64,000 nucleotides of DNA from Onchocerca lupi (taxonomy: Eukaryota; Nematoda; Chromadorea; Rhabditida; Onchocercidae). The first letter of the stretch is position 1. Each line of letters opens with the position of its first letter. The stretch covers positions 16,993 to 80,992 of the forward strand of contig JAOVVO010000357.1 of the NCBI GenBank assembly GCA_028564675.1, written 5' to 3'. The notes below the pieces were generated by a model. The model had not been told where the DNA came from. It was given only the letters and a program-made list of their open reading frames with translations, and made no database searches. This document shows, piece after piece, positions 13,496 through 26,700 of this stretch. The position numbers and the translations under genes were made by a program.

Positions 13496-13603
13496 ATCCA
13501 GCTACTTTTTATAAATAAAAATGTAAATGTTCGTGTATTTAAAATCTTAAATCTTCGAAATTTCTTAAACACGCTCCTTATCTATATTAGTTCAAAATCT
13601 AAG

Positions 13604-13675
13604 ATTTCCGGAAGTTCTTACCTATTGCTTTGAAATTTTGACACATGGTTGCATTCGAATACGCGCATGTTTTTA
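13604..13675 (+). repeat. 72-bp direct repeat, copy 1
   Basis: Begins TTTCCGGAAGTTCTTACCTA and ends in an ACGCGCATG block. It matches 15409-15480 in the same orientation at roughly 85% identity by eye, and matches 34412-34478 in opposite orientation. It is an internal subrepeat of the Helitron family. Confidence 0.75.
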
Positions 13676-14199
13676 TATATTTTTTATATACACGCATCGC
13701 TGTAGTTTAATCTGGTTAAATGGAAAAAAAGTAAAAAGAAAGTGCGTGTTTCTGATGTTGGGGAGAATTAATTTCACAATGTTCGTGGGTATTTCATATA
13801 GGTACATTCGGTCTTTTTCCAGTTTCTTTAATACTCTCTAGTTGCAGAAACTAAAATATCACATCAGCATGAAAGTATTTCCTCATCATTATATAAATAT
13901 TTTATTTCAGATGAATAAACTGGTTGGTCAACTTTATCTTATTGCATAGAGACTTATTTCAAATCGCACCCGTCTATTATCTTCTGAGCTTCAACATACC
14001 TATCTACAAAACACAAACTACCTAATCTATTGTTTAGCCCACCATAAAAAATATGACAAACCCTGTATCTATATAGTCTCTTTTTCAATTCTTCTATTGG
14101 TAAAACAAATCTTAGTAACGAATCTTAATACATTTGAAATTATGTTTATGTTTTATGTATTAAGATACAATATTCTTTTTTGTTCCATTGTCTGTAGAT

Positions 14200-14691
14200 T
14201 TAGAGATTGTATGGTTTGTCGTTTCTAGAACACGCAACATATAATTGTTCATGTGAGAAGCAATCCGTCTCTAAATCTGAACCACACAATTCTAAAGATT
14301 AGTCCTGAGGCTGAGCTTTGTTGATGATGATTGCAAACACCAATCGAATTGGGAATTGCAATCTCTTAAATTGAAATGGCATATCCGTTGTAACCATAGC
14401 AGTGTGAGGAATGAGGACATCTTCATCTTTGAAGAGTCTAGTCAAGATTGTTGTTTCTACGACGTTGCTCACTAATTTTTCTGCTGCAAGCCACGTGCCG
14501 TTGCAAAGTTTTGGCTGGTTGATATTTCGCAGTATGATAATTGGCTCGTCGATTTTCAATTGCAGCTCATGCGATGGCATCTCTGGCAAATCAAGTGAAT
14601 TCAAAAATTCTATTGGATAATTGACCGCTTCATTTGCTTTCATAACAGTGTCGACGGACTTGTACATGATTATCTGTACCGTAAGTTTCAA
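14200..14691 (-). pseudogene. Helitron PIF1-like helicase fragment, C-terminal part
   Basis: An open frame of about 130 codons shows the conserved Helitron helicase C-terminus: NYPIEFLNSLDLPEMPSHEL, then IIILRN, PKLCNGTWL, DEDVLIPHTAM, FQFKRLQFPIRLVFA and INKAQ. A TAA follows at 14299-14301. The same frame then continues with SLELCGSDLE and CFSHEQLYVACSRNDKPYNL (helicase motif VI region) to a second TAA at 14200-14202. Compared with the copy at 34.2 kb, the first stop sits in a small insertion that looks like a CTCAGG duplication. It is a decayed fragment, lacking the Walker motifs and the Rep nuclease. Confidence 0.88.
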
Positions 14692-14900
14692 TGGTTGCCT
14701 CAGAGATGATAGTTGGATCTAGAAAGGCAGGAGAAGAGGAATCTTGGATTATCAACTTTAACAGCTATAATCATACCGTAACCTCATTTGAAGCAACTGA
14801 AGTGTTGCATACTTCAGTCATAGCATAGATGAGAACATGAGGGCTCAAATATAATCATCAGCTGGGTTGTACCGGAAAAAAAGCGATTGTAATCGCGTGA

Positions 14901-15089
14901 TTACTGAATATGAAGTCGTGTTTGATGCTGATCTCTTGTTTCTCGTTGACGTCTTTTAACCACTCTCAGCCTGTCGCGTTCATTTTGTTCAGAATGAAGT
15001 AGGTCTGAAGCTGCAGAACGCGATCGACATGCACACAATCGCGCATCCTCAAGTCTGGCTGCACGTCGCTCTGTTTGCATTTCTGTCAA
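14901..15089 (-). pseudogene. Arginine-rich Helitron protein fragment
   Basis: The frame contains ERRAARLEDARL and RLRVVKRRQRETRDQHQTRL, matching the repeated arginine/glutamate-rich blocks found at the N-terminus of many Helitron polyproteins. It lies on the 5' side of the helicase fossil and on the same strand, as expected. There is no open connection to the helicase, so intervening sequence has been lost or shifted. Confidence 0.55.
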
Positions 15090-15408
15090 TCTTTGTCTTC
15101 TTCCCTCGTTCGCTAATGCCCGTTCTTCCTCAGTTTGGTTTGCAATTAATCGTTACTTTCGTTCCGCTGCGCGAGTATGACATAAGTTTGTTCTTCCAGG
15201 CATCATTGGGATGAACTACAGTAAACCGATTGCACCCGAACTGTTCTCAAAATTGACTTGTGACTGAATTTGAACATGAACTCGAAACTGCTGAGTTGAA
15301 TTGTTGGACTATTGCTACTGCTGTGTCGTTTTAAAAAATATATATAATATTAAAAGTCGTAAAGTTCGTTTATTGAAAATTTTAATCTCGGAAAGTTTTT
15401 TTTTTTAA

Positions 15409-15480
15409 ATTTCCGGAAGTTCTTACCTACTACTTTGAAATTTTGACAGAATGTTGCATTGAAATACGCGCATGCTTTTA
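15409..15480 (+). repeat. 72-bp direct repeat, copy 2
   Basis: Second copy of the repeat at 13604-13675, near the other end of the Helitron-like element. It shares the CGGAAGTTCTTACCTA start, the TTTGAAATTTTGACA centre and the ATACGCGCATG end. Confidence 0.75.
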
Positions 15481-15735
15481 CTGAGAGTGCTGAGCGTTGC
15501 ATAATGAAGCCACGTCCACTTTGCATGAAGTAGGCGTGGTCAATAGATTCAGTCCACTCACTTACTTTTGCATGTACAGGTGTGATATATAAAAGAAAAA
15601 GGCAGGTATATTTATATAAAACCGCTCGCTTATTGGAATAAAACGTTACATCAAGATTCGAAAGCATCGATGAAGAATTTTTGAAGATTTAAGATTGGTA
15701 ATAGCGAACATTACATTTTTATTTATATAATTAGC

Positions 15736-16936
15736 TATCCTTTTACCAGATGCAAAGAATCTTCATTGAATCGAATTTGCTCATAAACTATTTAATAATG
15801 AGAAGCAAGTATTTTATTTTCTTTTTTTACCGATGTTTTTATAAACAGTCTCATCAAATATACTTTTTTCCTCTCAACTAGATATAGCAGCCTTGAAACT
15901 TTTTATTTTACTTTCAGACCTTTTGTACCCAAAATTTTACATACAGTTTCTAACAACACCTACATATTACTTTTATTTTAAATACTCCTGCACCATTAAG
16001 AAATACAGCAATTACCTCATTCAGTGATATTTGCGTCCAATTGATTCCTCATCAAGAGCTTGAATAGAAATTATCGAAAAAAATTATTGGATCTATCAGC
16101 TTGGTTTTCAGCCATTTATTCTTTTTCTTAAAACAGAATGATATGTATTTATATGCTGAGCTGAAAGTAATGAAGATCACTTACAGATCATTTCAAATAT
16201 TAAGAAGAAATGGATCTGAAGGCAGCAATACAAAAAATCCAAAAAAGTATTGTATTCAAAATGATTCATTACATGAAAACATTATTTTAGGACTCAAATT
16301 TTCCAGAATTTCAATCAAAACTGGATTTTATTTTCAAAGGATCTATGATCTTTCAAAGAAATGTTGCAGTTGATGAGATCTCTACTAGTATTTACATTTA
16401 TGTGTCTAGACAAACAAAATAAATACTTACTATCATAATTAACTTAAGCAAAAGCACAATAATCAGACAAAATATTGCATAAGTCTTTTCATATAGATAA
16501 TTAATTATTCAAGCATGGTACATAGCAAACTGATGAAATATTTTGATCAGAAGAATTAATTAGATGATATGAACTTTCTAACTTTTGATGTTGTGAAAAA
16601 TAATTGGTCCATGAATTGCTCATATTCTTGGAAAGAAAATTCAAATAGCAAAATTATATTCAGTATCATCAATGCATAAAAAAAATATTGTTTTATATAT
16701 GAAATACCCGCTGTATGGAACGAAAGTTATAAAACAAATGAATGTATTTTTAACATGTAAATAACAACTTTTCATGTTCAAAACTACAAGTTCTTCCGAA
16801 AATTTCAGAATTTGGATAACAATATCGGCACTTTTTATTCTGAGACTTAAAATTTTTTAATTATTCTAAAAAATTCTGACGCAGCTCCTTTGTCGTTTAT
16901 TTGATAGAATGCAGATTGGGATCCACTGGAAACAAT
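15736..16936. other. Intergenic, no gene seen
   Basis: AT-rich sequence between the Helitron remnant and the 3' end of the cuticlin gene. A 90-codon plus ORF (16101-16373) is basic and shows no motif. An AATAAA on the minus strand (16896-16901), 36 bases after the cuticlin stop, is the likely polyadenylation signal of that gene. Confidence 0.55.
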
Positions 16937-19900
16937 TTACATTCTGATATCGCAATACCTAATGGGAGTAGATGGCCGAGTTGATTCATTTTCCAAAACA
17001 TTCACTGTTCGGGTTTCTACATTAAGCGTTGTTGCGAATCCAGGTTTTATCTTAGCTGGCGTTTCAATTTCGCGTTTCAGCCTTTCAGTCGCGTTATGCG
17101 AACAGCTTGGAGGCTTCAAAGAAAATGTATCAAAACAAACATTTGATCTATAAATGAAACAATGCAGTAGTTAGACAATCAATCAGATTTAAGAATTTAG
17201 TCCCTGATTGCTGTAGATCAAATGCATTTGCTTGTCGGTAATTCCTAAGTCGAAGTATAAAGAGACATATAATTTTGTCTTAAAAAATTTGGAAAAATCT
17301 TATTAAATATTAAAAAAAAAAAAAAAAAAGACTAACAATCATAGCCTTGCATGGATCATTGCTTTCCATATCGCACAATGACATCTGACATTTAAAAGCG
17401 ATATTTCCATCTCCCGGGAATTTGAACACACTCATTTCTTTGAAAACATAGACAGGGTACTTTTTCGGGTTCTCGAAAAATTTCGAGTAATCAGGAGTTT
17501 CCAGGAAATATGGATCTACTTCACATCTGAAAAAAAGCAAATGAGAATATTTAAGCAAAAGATATTGTACATTAAATTCAAAGCAGATAAAACTGTCCAT
17601 CGATGCTTACCCGTTGGAATCTATAATTAGCGTATTTTTCGTTTCTGATTTAACAAAGCAATCATGTACCAAATAATGGTAATTTGGTGCTGAAATGAAC
17701 TGAAATTCATTTAAGAAATAAAAAAAATATTTCCATAAGCAATAAGCATTTTCGATAAGACGCTTTCAGGAAGATAACTATTCACACTGAAAGTTCATTT
17801 CTAATCTTACAGACCGACACAATGTCATGATATATTGCTCTGTTTACCTGCAATTAAATTTCTGCCTAATTTCAGAGTAATCCCACCAGTGTATTCATTT
17901 TAAAAAATATTCAGTACCTGTATTCAATAAGAACCGACTGTTAGTGATCTGCATACCGTGGTCATAATCAAAATTATTAATTTAAAATTTTTAAATACTT
18001 TAGCAGTGCCAAAAATTTGAACACAATAAGAACTTACGACTATCGCATTCCCATTTATGATATAGCGATTCGCCAACTTTAGCATCCAAAGGAACGCATT
18101 GATCAGGTGCAAATCGATGAAGTCGATATGTGCATTCGATATCACTGAGTTTCTTAATTGATGAGCGACCTATTTCTTCTTGTGGTACTGATTGCTGATG
18201 GAAACAGGATACACTTAAACCCTGCAATTTCCATAAATCAGTACAAAAAAACGAGTTTGTAGTCCTCATTTGTCTTAGATAAATTAAATTGCATTGAAAT
18301 AATTCAAATTACCTGATCGGCTCTTGTGATGATAATTGGATGGAATTGCAATATCACGGTAATATTGAAAATATAACCATCGAGTTGCTATAAATAAAAA
18401 TGAATAAAAGCATCCCAAAGATTTTCTGCAATACGATTAAAGAATCTATATGAGGAAAAATTTATTAGGTAGCAAATATTCTCTTCTATATCATTGAATC
18501 TAATTTTTCAGCGGTAACAAGAAAAAAAATTAGGTACTGTAGTTGGTGTTTTAATAAGGCCACATGTGCCCTCGTAAAATGTGATCGAGATTTCTCTGGA
18601 TGACCCATCGGTTTTCTAAAGAAATAAATTATTAAATAGGCACATTAACAATAATTTTAAACCTTATTAAAACTCTTTTAAGCAGTTCAAATACGGGAAT
18701 TTCTGAAATTCAATCTTAACTTCAAATTAGATAAAGACGATAATCTACAACCCATGCAATTATTTTTGCATGTTTATGGTATTCTAGAAATCTCAGAATT
18801 TTTCTGTTCGAAATCTGTTGTGCAAGAAATTGGTCTTTAAACGAGTAGCATGGAAAGTTTGATTTTTTTTTCCTTACGTCAGTTCTAATTTACTAAATAA
18901 AGTGAAACTTGCTTCCACACATTTCGTATCATCGTGATATTGTTGTGCATACATAAGGCCTGTCATTGGCCGTTGTGTTCGGACAGTAAATGTAACAGAG
19001 CTTTTATCACAAATAACATCGGTAGCTCCACGAATCCTTGGTTTTGGATTAGGTCCCAAATCTACACCAATGCAACCGAAGCCAATGAACGGAAGAAATT
19101 TGCTTTCGAAATCCTGGAATAGATAAACTTTTTGAATTTATATATAAAAGGCAATCGTTCTACAAGTAGTTTTAATATGAGTAAACGTTAGGATGGAAAA
19201 TACAACCAAATTTAGAAAAATTATTGAACAAAGTAATTGAAAGTCATATTGAATCCTATGGTACATTACTTGAAATTGAATTTGTTAAGTTTTGTGCAAA
19301 TTGCCTTGATTAAATGTTCTTATTATTAAATATTCTTTTATTCTCTCTAATTTAACAATATATTGATTTTAACATGGCTTAAATATCATTTAATTCGTAT
19401 ATTACGGGCAGAATTTAATTACATTTTTTTTGATTACATTTCTATTTATACTTGTTGTTACGAGAACCTCTAAATTATCAGGTGTAAAAACGTGATCTGT
19501 GTTCTGCGTCATACTTAATAGTTCACTTTCATCAGCATAAGGTGATGGAGTTAGTGTTACAGCGAAAGTTTCTATGTTTTCATTTTTCAGACGTAACGCC
19601 ATTTCTACTGGTGAACGCTGCGAATGTCCATCTGTTAATATAATAATCATCTTTTTGACTCCTTGACGTGCTTCTAAAATGATTTAAATGTAATTTCACT
19701 ATTGACTTTTCTAAAACTTGAATTTACTCACTTGAAACATATAAATTTAAAAAAGTTCTTTCCAGAAAAATTTCAAAAAGCATAAAATTCAAAAAAGAAA
19801 AAAAAAGTTGTACCACTGTCGGTGTCTGTTAATAGATTGTAAGCTTGATGTAATGCGATGTGTGTCGAAGTTGTACCCTTAATTGATTTCAATGTATTTA

Positions 19901-22900
19901 AATATCGTATCACTGCTGAATTGTTATGAATTTGTTGGTCGTTGAATTTAAAATGGATGTGTGCTTGTCCAGAATAAGTAATCAAAGCGAATCTGCAAAG
20001 CGATATCTTTTAATTCAATTTATTTCATTTTATATAAATCAAGTTGAAATTCGCATTGATTTATACGTCAGCACTGTGCTCTGCTAGAATAATGTTGTAC
20101 ATGCAAGCAACGAAATTTTAATTTCAAATTGGTTTGGAAGCAAAACAGAATAATCTGTTCTGTTGACAACATTTCAGAAGTATGAACAAGTTTGGCAATG
20201 AAATGCTATGCATTCGATTTTGAGGAGCTGATAAGTGTAATGAGCAAGCTGATTGCTGATATGATACTGAGACGATTTTCATTTCAAGAGCATTCCAGAA
20301 GATGCAAGCAAGCAGAAAATCTCAGTTATGTGTCTCGCCAAATGTTTTGCTACATTTCGTGCATTGTGCAACTTGTCCGTTCTTTTGCTATTTGCTATCA
20401 TAACCGGCATTTCTCGTACGGACATATCGTGCACGATTATATTTCTTCACAAAAGCGAATTTCTGATAAAAATTGAATAATTTTGAAACAAATAGTCGCT
20501 AATGGCTATTTATGAAAAAATATTGCATTAAATATGAGAATGCATCGCCAAGTCTAACCTGACAAACTTTCATATTATGAGATATGGGGCAAGTATGAGT
20601 TTAGGAAACATTAATCATTCAACAATTTCTTCATACTTAAAAAATAATATGATTTGGACAAGAATTAAGCCTTTCATGAAGATAATAGTGTAAAAGAATT
20701 ACCTGACAGCGTCTGGATGTATATTAATATTCTGGACGATTCGCTCAACTGCAAATCTGATTTGTTCATCAAAAAGATGGGAAACCGACTCGGAAGAATC
20801 AATAATCAGGATCAAGTCAAGAGGTTTATCAGATCCACGGATGCAAACTTAATATATTGTTCAGTCAAATAGTTTAAAGGAATTTTTTATTTTAATCCAA
20901 CTATCTTCGAAATGTTTCTAGTTTTTGGAAATTTTAGCAAAATTATTTGACCATACTTTTATTAAATATAAATCCTTTTCTTAGCTATTTTTCCGGTACT
21001 GGCGTTATAAAGAATGAAACTGTATTTATCATTTTATGACTCATTGAGATTTAATTTATCAGAATGAATGTAGAATTACAAATGTGTAATAGTCTTTGAA
21101 AGTATCAATACCTACCGTTAAAAGGGTACAGCAGGAAATACGAAGATGCCGCCATAAAATTTAATTTTTCATAAATTTCGGATGAAATTTATTTCAAGCT
21201 AATACTAGTCTCTTCCGAACATTGCTTTTTCTTTTTCAAATATGATTAGGATTAGGTTAGTCAGACGTTTTATTTCATATTAACATACCAGGTAGTGCTT
21301 CACAAACTTCAGTACCCTTCCAACGATCAAATATTGGTTCCAAATCTTCCAAATTTTCATTTGTCACAATTTTTTTTGAGTCCTGAAAAATAAGAATAAA
21401 CTTCAAAACTGCATGTTTTGTTCATTATGAAAACTTGAAAGGAAGCTTATCAAAACTGATTTAATTTCCATTTGAAATTACTTATCAGAAATATGTGATA
21501 TTTTGTTACTTCATTGAATAGATTTTGTGCAACTTTCTTTAAGGCATGTGAAAAAAATAAAAGTTGCCATTCTACCTTTGTAATAGCAATTAATTCATTC
21601 ATAGCAACATATTCACCAGTTCCATAGGCGTAAATGTCAATGTTATTAATTTGCTGTCTCAATAAATCTGCCATTTCCGTATCTTTAGGATAATCATGTG
21701 TTCGACCATCCGATAGTAAATATATTATCTTTGATACATGTGGAGGCCTCATTCCCTTAAATTTTAAAAATTTAACTTTTTGTGTTTTACTTAGAAATTC
21801 TGTGCAATTTCAAAATTGTTTAAATGTAAAAATGAAGTTTAATTAATCATTGCAATCGTTCTTCAATGCCATTTTTTACAAAAATAATATATTACTGAAG
21901 AATAATCGAAAAGATTTAGAAATTATACCAGAATTTGAGAAATCAGATATCAAAAACTTTACTCAACTGGAAAATCGCCCAATTAATTTATGTAGTAGTC
22001 CCAATTTTCTATTTACGCATTTACTTTCTAATATTTGCTTAGTTCCTTTTCCGGAATTTTTCCGTTTTTTAATTCGAAATTAGGGAAACATGAACCTGTA
22101 GTTCAAATGAAAATTAAATGAAGACTTTCAAATTATACAAATTACATTTTTTTCATTTAGCACGCTAAGAGTATATTCAAGTGCATCACCCATTCGTGTT
22201 ATGCCCGATACATGCCTTAATACATCTAAAGCACCAAGAATGTCGTCGCGATCCTTGAATTTCTTGAAATTAAACTCCAGATGTTGAACTCCACTAAAAA
22301 ATATTTTACAAAATTTTCGATCTTCTTATTTCAGCCGAATTTTTGGAAATTTCTGTAAAAAAAAAATAAAAAATAAAAAACGATAATATGATAGATTGGG
22401 ATAAACAGTAATTTCAAAACACTACTCAAATTAAAAAATGTAGAAAATTAATTAATTCTTAAGATATGAATATTTTGAGTAGCGAAGACACCTGAACTGA
22501 ATAAGCATGACCCGTGTAGCGAATTCTCCGATAGTAACATGATTGACGATTCGACGAATGATATCGATTTCGTCTTGAAATTTATTTTTCAACGAACCTG
22601 AGCTATCCAGCAAAAATACCAGATCCAACGGTTCTGCTTTGACAATGCATCGAGCTACAAATTCATTAAATCAGAGCAAATTCATCGAATCAGAGATAAA
22701 ATTTGATTAGAGGTAAAAAGAAAGATAAAGAGCAATACTGTTGAAACATAGCTGATTGCAAATTTTATAGGATTACTTCACACTTGAAAATGCGTAATAA
22801 ATCGCGTAATGCAATCAATCGTAATGAAATAAATCCACATTTTTTTTCTTGAATTTTAATCTCGTTCACCGAGATCTCTTACCCCCTCCTCTCCCTATAC

Positions 22901-23753
22901 AATTTTCTTAAATTTGTAATAAAGACTGATGAAATGGGCAAGAAAATGGATGTGCATGAACTATAGAATATCACTATTAATGGCACTATCTTCTACTCCT
23001 TCATTCTTCTGTTTATTGAAAAATTTTGCAAGCTAAATTAGCAAATTTCTGAAATTTGCTCCTTATACTAGTACTTTGAGGATTTATTTTGTAATATTTT
23101 TTTGGCCAAATGATTTATTTTTCTTGCAGCAATGTCAGTTATCGTTGAATAACCCGACGATCATTTAATTCAGCATTTAATTATACCAAAAACTAGTTCC
23201 ACATCCATTCGTTTTCATGATAGCACATTTCACACAATTTAGAAACTCAAATGCCGATGGCTGTTTTCTCAATATCATCAAAAAGTGCCGCTCTCTTTCT
23301 TCGAAAATAATAACTACTGAATTTGGAGCAGTAATTCAAACCATTCGAATCAGACTTTTTTAGTTTAATTGGAGTAAATATCCCAAATTAATTTTGTTTA
23401 GATGAAAAGAACAGAATAATATCATCAAATCGATACAAATTTGTTAAACAGATTCATTTTTATACTTACGACTTATGTTAAGCAATGTGAATTTGTTACC
23501 GTAATTCTTTTATCTTTAATCGTTATTATTCATGGAAATGAATGGTCTAGTAAAGGCATTATAGGATTTATTTTTTTTGGTCGTTTGTTTTTATTTGAAT
23601 TGCAATTCAAATTGAAAAAATGAAAAACAAACGCTTGATTGATATGGGTGAATGGACAATTTCAGGTGGTGCTAAACCATTGTCGATCACTCTGATTGCA
23701 GTAGTGATAACTATCAGCTGATAAAAGATCAATATTAGCCGCATTTTTTTCAT
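16937..23753 (-). CDS. cut-6: Cut-6-like cuticlin: signal peptide, two VWA domains, ZP domain
   Basis: A secreted structural protein of the nematode cuticle. Exons: 23678-23753, 22492-22654, 22146-22293, 21576-21755, 21289-21382, 20703-20847, 19814-19992, 19462-19673, 18913-19113, 18538-18615, 18313-18387, 18038-18221, 17611-17689, 17337-17526, 16937-17113. They join in frame to 726 residues. Residues 1-19 are a signal peptide (MRLILIFYQLIVITTA). VWA1 has the MIDAS parts DSSGS, GITRMGDAL and LLSDGRT. VWA2 has DSSES, GTTSTHIAL and LTDGHS. The ZP domain starts at VICDKSSVTFTVRTQRP and contains HKWECDS and FKCQMSLCD. RLKR follows PPSCSHNATE as the furin site, releasing a short tail. No C-terminal membrane helix is seen. 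The stop is supported by AATAAA 36 bases on. One intron (18616-18912) appears to use a GC donor. C. elegans CUT-6 combines VWA and ZP but, as I recall, with one VWA and about 570 residues, so orthology is likely but not proven. ATG 23753 follows a CAG acceptor by 7 bases. Confidence 0.9.
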
Positions 23754-23763
23754 CCTCTTTCTG

Positions 23764-26700
23764 TTGTTTAAAATTCCTGCATTTGGATGACCAGTGCGCT
23801 GGCTCATGCAAACTATGTAGTAGCGATAAATCGAACCGATAAATATATTAATTGATATGTTAATGGCGATGCAACGAAACGAAGGGAGAAAACGAAATGA
23901 TTATATAAAATTTAAGATAATGCAGAATTCAAAAACCACTTTTTATAACGCCTAAACACCAATATGTACTTTCTTCTCAGTTTTTACAAGAAATGGGCGT
24001 TTCTTTTTTTCGATTTTGGTTAGTAAAGATTATGATTTATTTCTCTTTAAACTTTTAATGGGATTGGAACTTGACTGATTGATGCGGGGTAATCATTGAT
24101 CTCTACAGGAATAGCTAACCGGTTATTCTGACGCATGAAACGCAACAAGTAGCAGCATGCCGAAGAAACTTTCTGCTTTTGTCTTTATCATTCCTTTTGA
24201 AGGATGAGAGAGCAAATACACAATCCTTTCAAGCATGAGATATTGTATACAAATTAACTCATTGAATTTTTGTGAGTTGCAGAAAAAGAAAGCAACAGAT
24301 CAGTCAATAATTCAGCATTACTGCAGATCACATCTCTAGAGGTACGAGGAGATGATAACAATCCATGATTTCTAACTACCAGAAAAGTTGCAAATACTCT
24401 TTCTGTTTATCTGATAGCTTTTCTGGATATATGTGCGATCATTGGTCAACCATTCGCACTGGACACAAGTCTAAGAATAATGGTTCGAGCGAATTGTATT
24501 GTTATTTCACTTTCCTTCTTTGTACCATTTTGACTACGTTAACTGAGTTTCTGCAGTATTGCAAAAACATAGCTTTTCAGTGATGGCAACCAAAAATAAT
24601 TAATCCTAATTAAGTTTTCGAGAAATTGTGTGATATCTTCTAATCATCTTTTTAATGATTCCCCCACGATTGCTACATACTAGATGACGCTTTTAGAAAT
24701 TTGAAGTATATTACATTCATGAATATTCAGCGGTATAATTAGACCTCAATCAAGATTTCTCCAACATCAAAAAGATCTCAATTATATTCTAATCCAATTA
24801 AATTCTAATTATAAGTTATATAATTAACTAAGTTTTGTCAAAATTCGGTAAATTATAATGACTTTCCATTAGTTTATTAAGGAACTTAGAAGAGAAGCTT
24901 GAAAGGTGAAAAAAGAATCTATTATTGCTCTAGGACTTTTGCCTTTCGTTCTCAGTTTTTCAATCAGCTGAAAATAGATTTAAAGGTCAGATGCAAAGTT
25001 AAATATATGATTGACATGTTCATTCATTCATCTTAAAAAATTTTGTTAATGCCACTATCTTTCGATATTTGCGAAATCTTCGCATTAATAGTTCCTTAAA
25101 TACGAGTAATAGTCTATAATTCAGAAACAAAATAATTATTTTATTTAGTGTGACATATCGGAATGAAGGAAATTATTTATAAAAAAAAAGAAAGGAAATA
25201 AAATAAAATAATGACTAATAGTCAATATTGACTCTAAAAAAGAATGATATTTTGATAATTCATCCAGTGAATAATAGGGTTCGTCAATGCGATGTTAAAA
25301 AAGGATATACCATTTCCCTAGATAATTATTTATTTCTTTCAATTTGCTTTGATCTTTTCGAATCCAAAATCTGCAAGAGACAAATTTTGCAAAGTAAAGA
25401 AATTTTTCTATTTTCTGCACTAGAACCAGAATGGTTGGAATAAAACTATGGTAGATCGCTGGAATGAAGAAACTTGATATTAGTCTCTCTTCTTCTCTAT
25501 GCAATTAGTCCGATAATTTACTTTGTAGAAACTGGGTATATGAAAAAGTGGGATTAAGAGACAATGAGTTGTTATCGTGAAAATTTAGTCCAAATTGCGG
25601 AAGAAAAACTTTTCAATGAGAAAATTTCCAAAAAATGCAATAATTTCAATTTTGTGTGATATCCATAGAATTACAGACTAACTAATACAAAATGTTGAAG
25701 TTTTGTTTGTTGAACTGATAAATTATATGAATTTTAGTCTTCCGAAAATGGCTAGTCTCTCAAGCATCTAATTATTCATCGTTGACAGAACAAAAATTAA
25801 TCCGAAATATGGTAGTATATAAATTAAACTTATTATCCATCATAGCATATTATTCCATAAATACAAATACGTTGCTGATGAAATCTGTAATGATAATAAT
25901 TGATAGAAGGGACTACTAATATCTTAGTTAATTAATTATCGGTTAATTAAAGAATTGATCATTCGAAAAGTACATCTGTACTCTACCAAATTTAAAAGGA
26001 AATTTCGGCTTTGAAGTGAAACAAACTATGATGAATTCGAAAAACATCACTGAATATAGATCAATCGATTTATTGGGTAATGGCTTAGAAGAACGGTTGC
26101 TTCAAATATAAATTACAGTTCTTCTGAATACTCTGTAAATTCACAGGTAGTTGCAATGCCACTTGTTTTATGCTTTTTTTTTTTTCAATTTTATTATTAC
26201 ATAGCCTTACCAATCAGTATCTATCAGAGTTTGAACCAGTAATTGAAATCTCACTCTTTGAAAATCTTTGAACCGGTTCTGTTTGCTAAGCAGTAATTCA
26301 TCAGCAACATTTCTAAAATCACGAATAAAATAGGAGATGTGCCTAAGGAATTCTATGAATCTAATTAGGATGAAATCTCTTTTTTCTGCAAATCTCAAAT
26401 ATACTGCTTGAATCTATCCGATCGAGTAAGGCAGTTGATTGTTCGAATGTGATGAATTGTTTTGTTTGGAAATTTAATTCAAAACCAAGCATCAGAAAAT
26501 GACAAGGCACAGAAATTCTTTCATAATTATCTTTGGAAAGAAATGAAAGATTCACTACTAATAACAAAGTGAAGGACTTTATCAGAGGCCTTATCATAAT
26601 TTTAGATCAAACTTTTTGGAGTGTCGCTTGAGTTCAAACTCAAAGTTCAATCCGGCTATTGAGACATTTTCCATCTACCAGTGATTTTAAAGTCCTATTA

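Larger units (their letters stand above)
13464..15735 (-). mobile_element. Decayed Helitron-like element with intact 3' end
   Basis: Read on the minus strand, the element ends at CTAG (13467 to 13464) followed by T, the Helitron 3' signature. Eleven bases inside is a hairpin (13475-13495) with a 9-bp stem, two of them G.T pairs, and a 3-base loop. Internally there is a PIF1-like helicase fossil (14200-14691) and an arginine-rich fragment (14901-15089) resembling the N-terminal RR-repeat region of Helitron proteins. Near both ends lie a 72-bp direct repeat (13604-13675 and 15409-15480) and an inverted similarity of about 55 bp (13501-13560 and 15681-15735). The 5' end is placed only by this inverted similarity and is approximate. 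No intact Rep/helicase gene remains, so it cannot be autonomous. Confidence 0.75.

Noticed and set aside
14411..14620. Plus-strand ORF opposite the helicase fossil
   Set aside because: Antisense shadow of the helicase frame.
15350..15667. 105-codon minus ORF
   Set aside because: Lies in the end region of the Helitron-like element and includes its 72-bp subrepeat. The frame is incidental.
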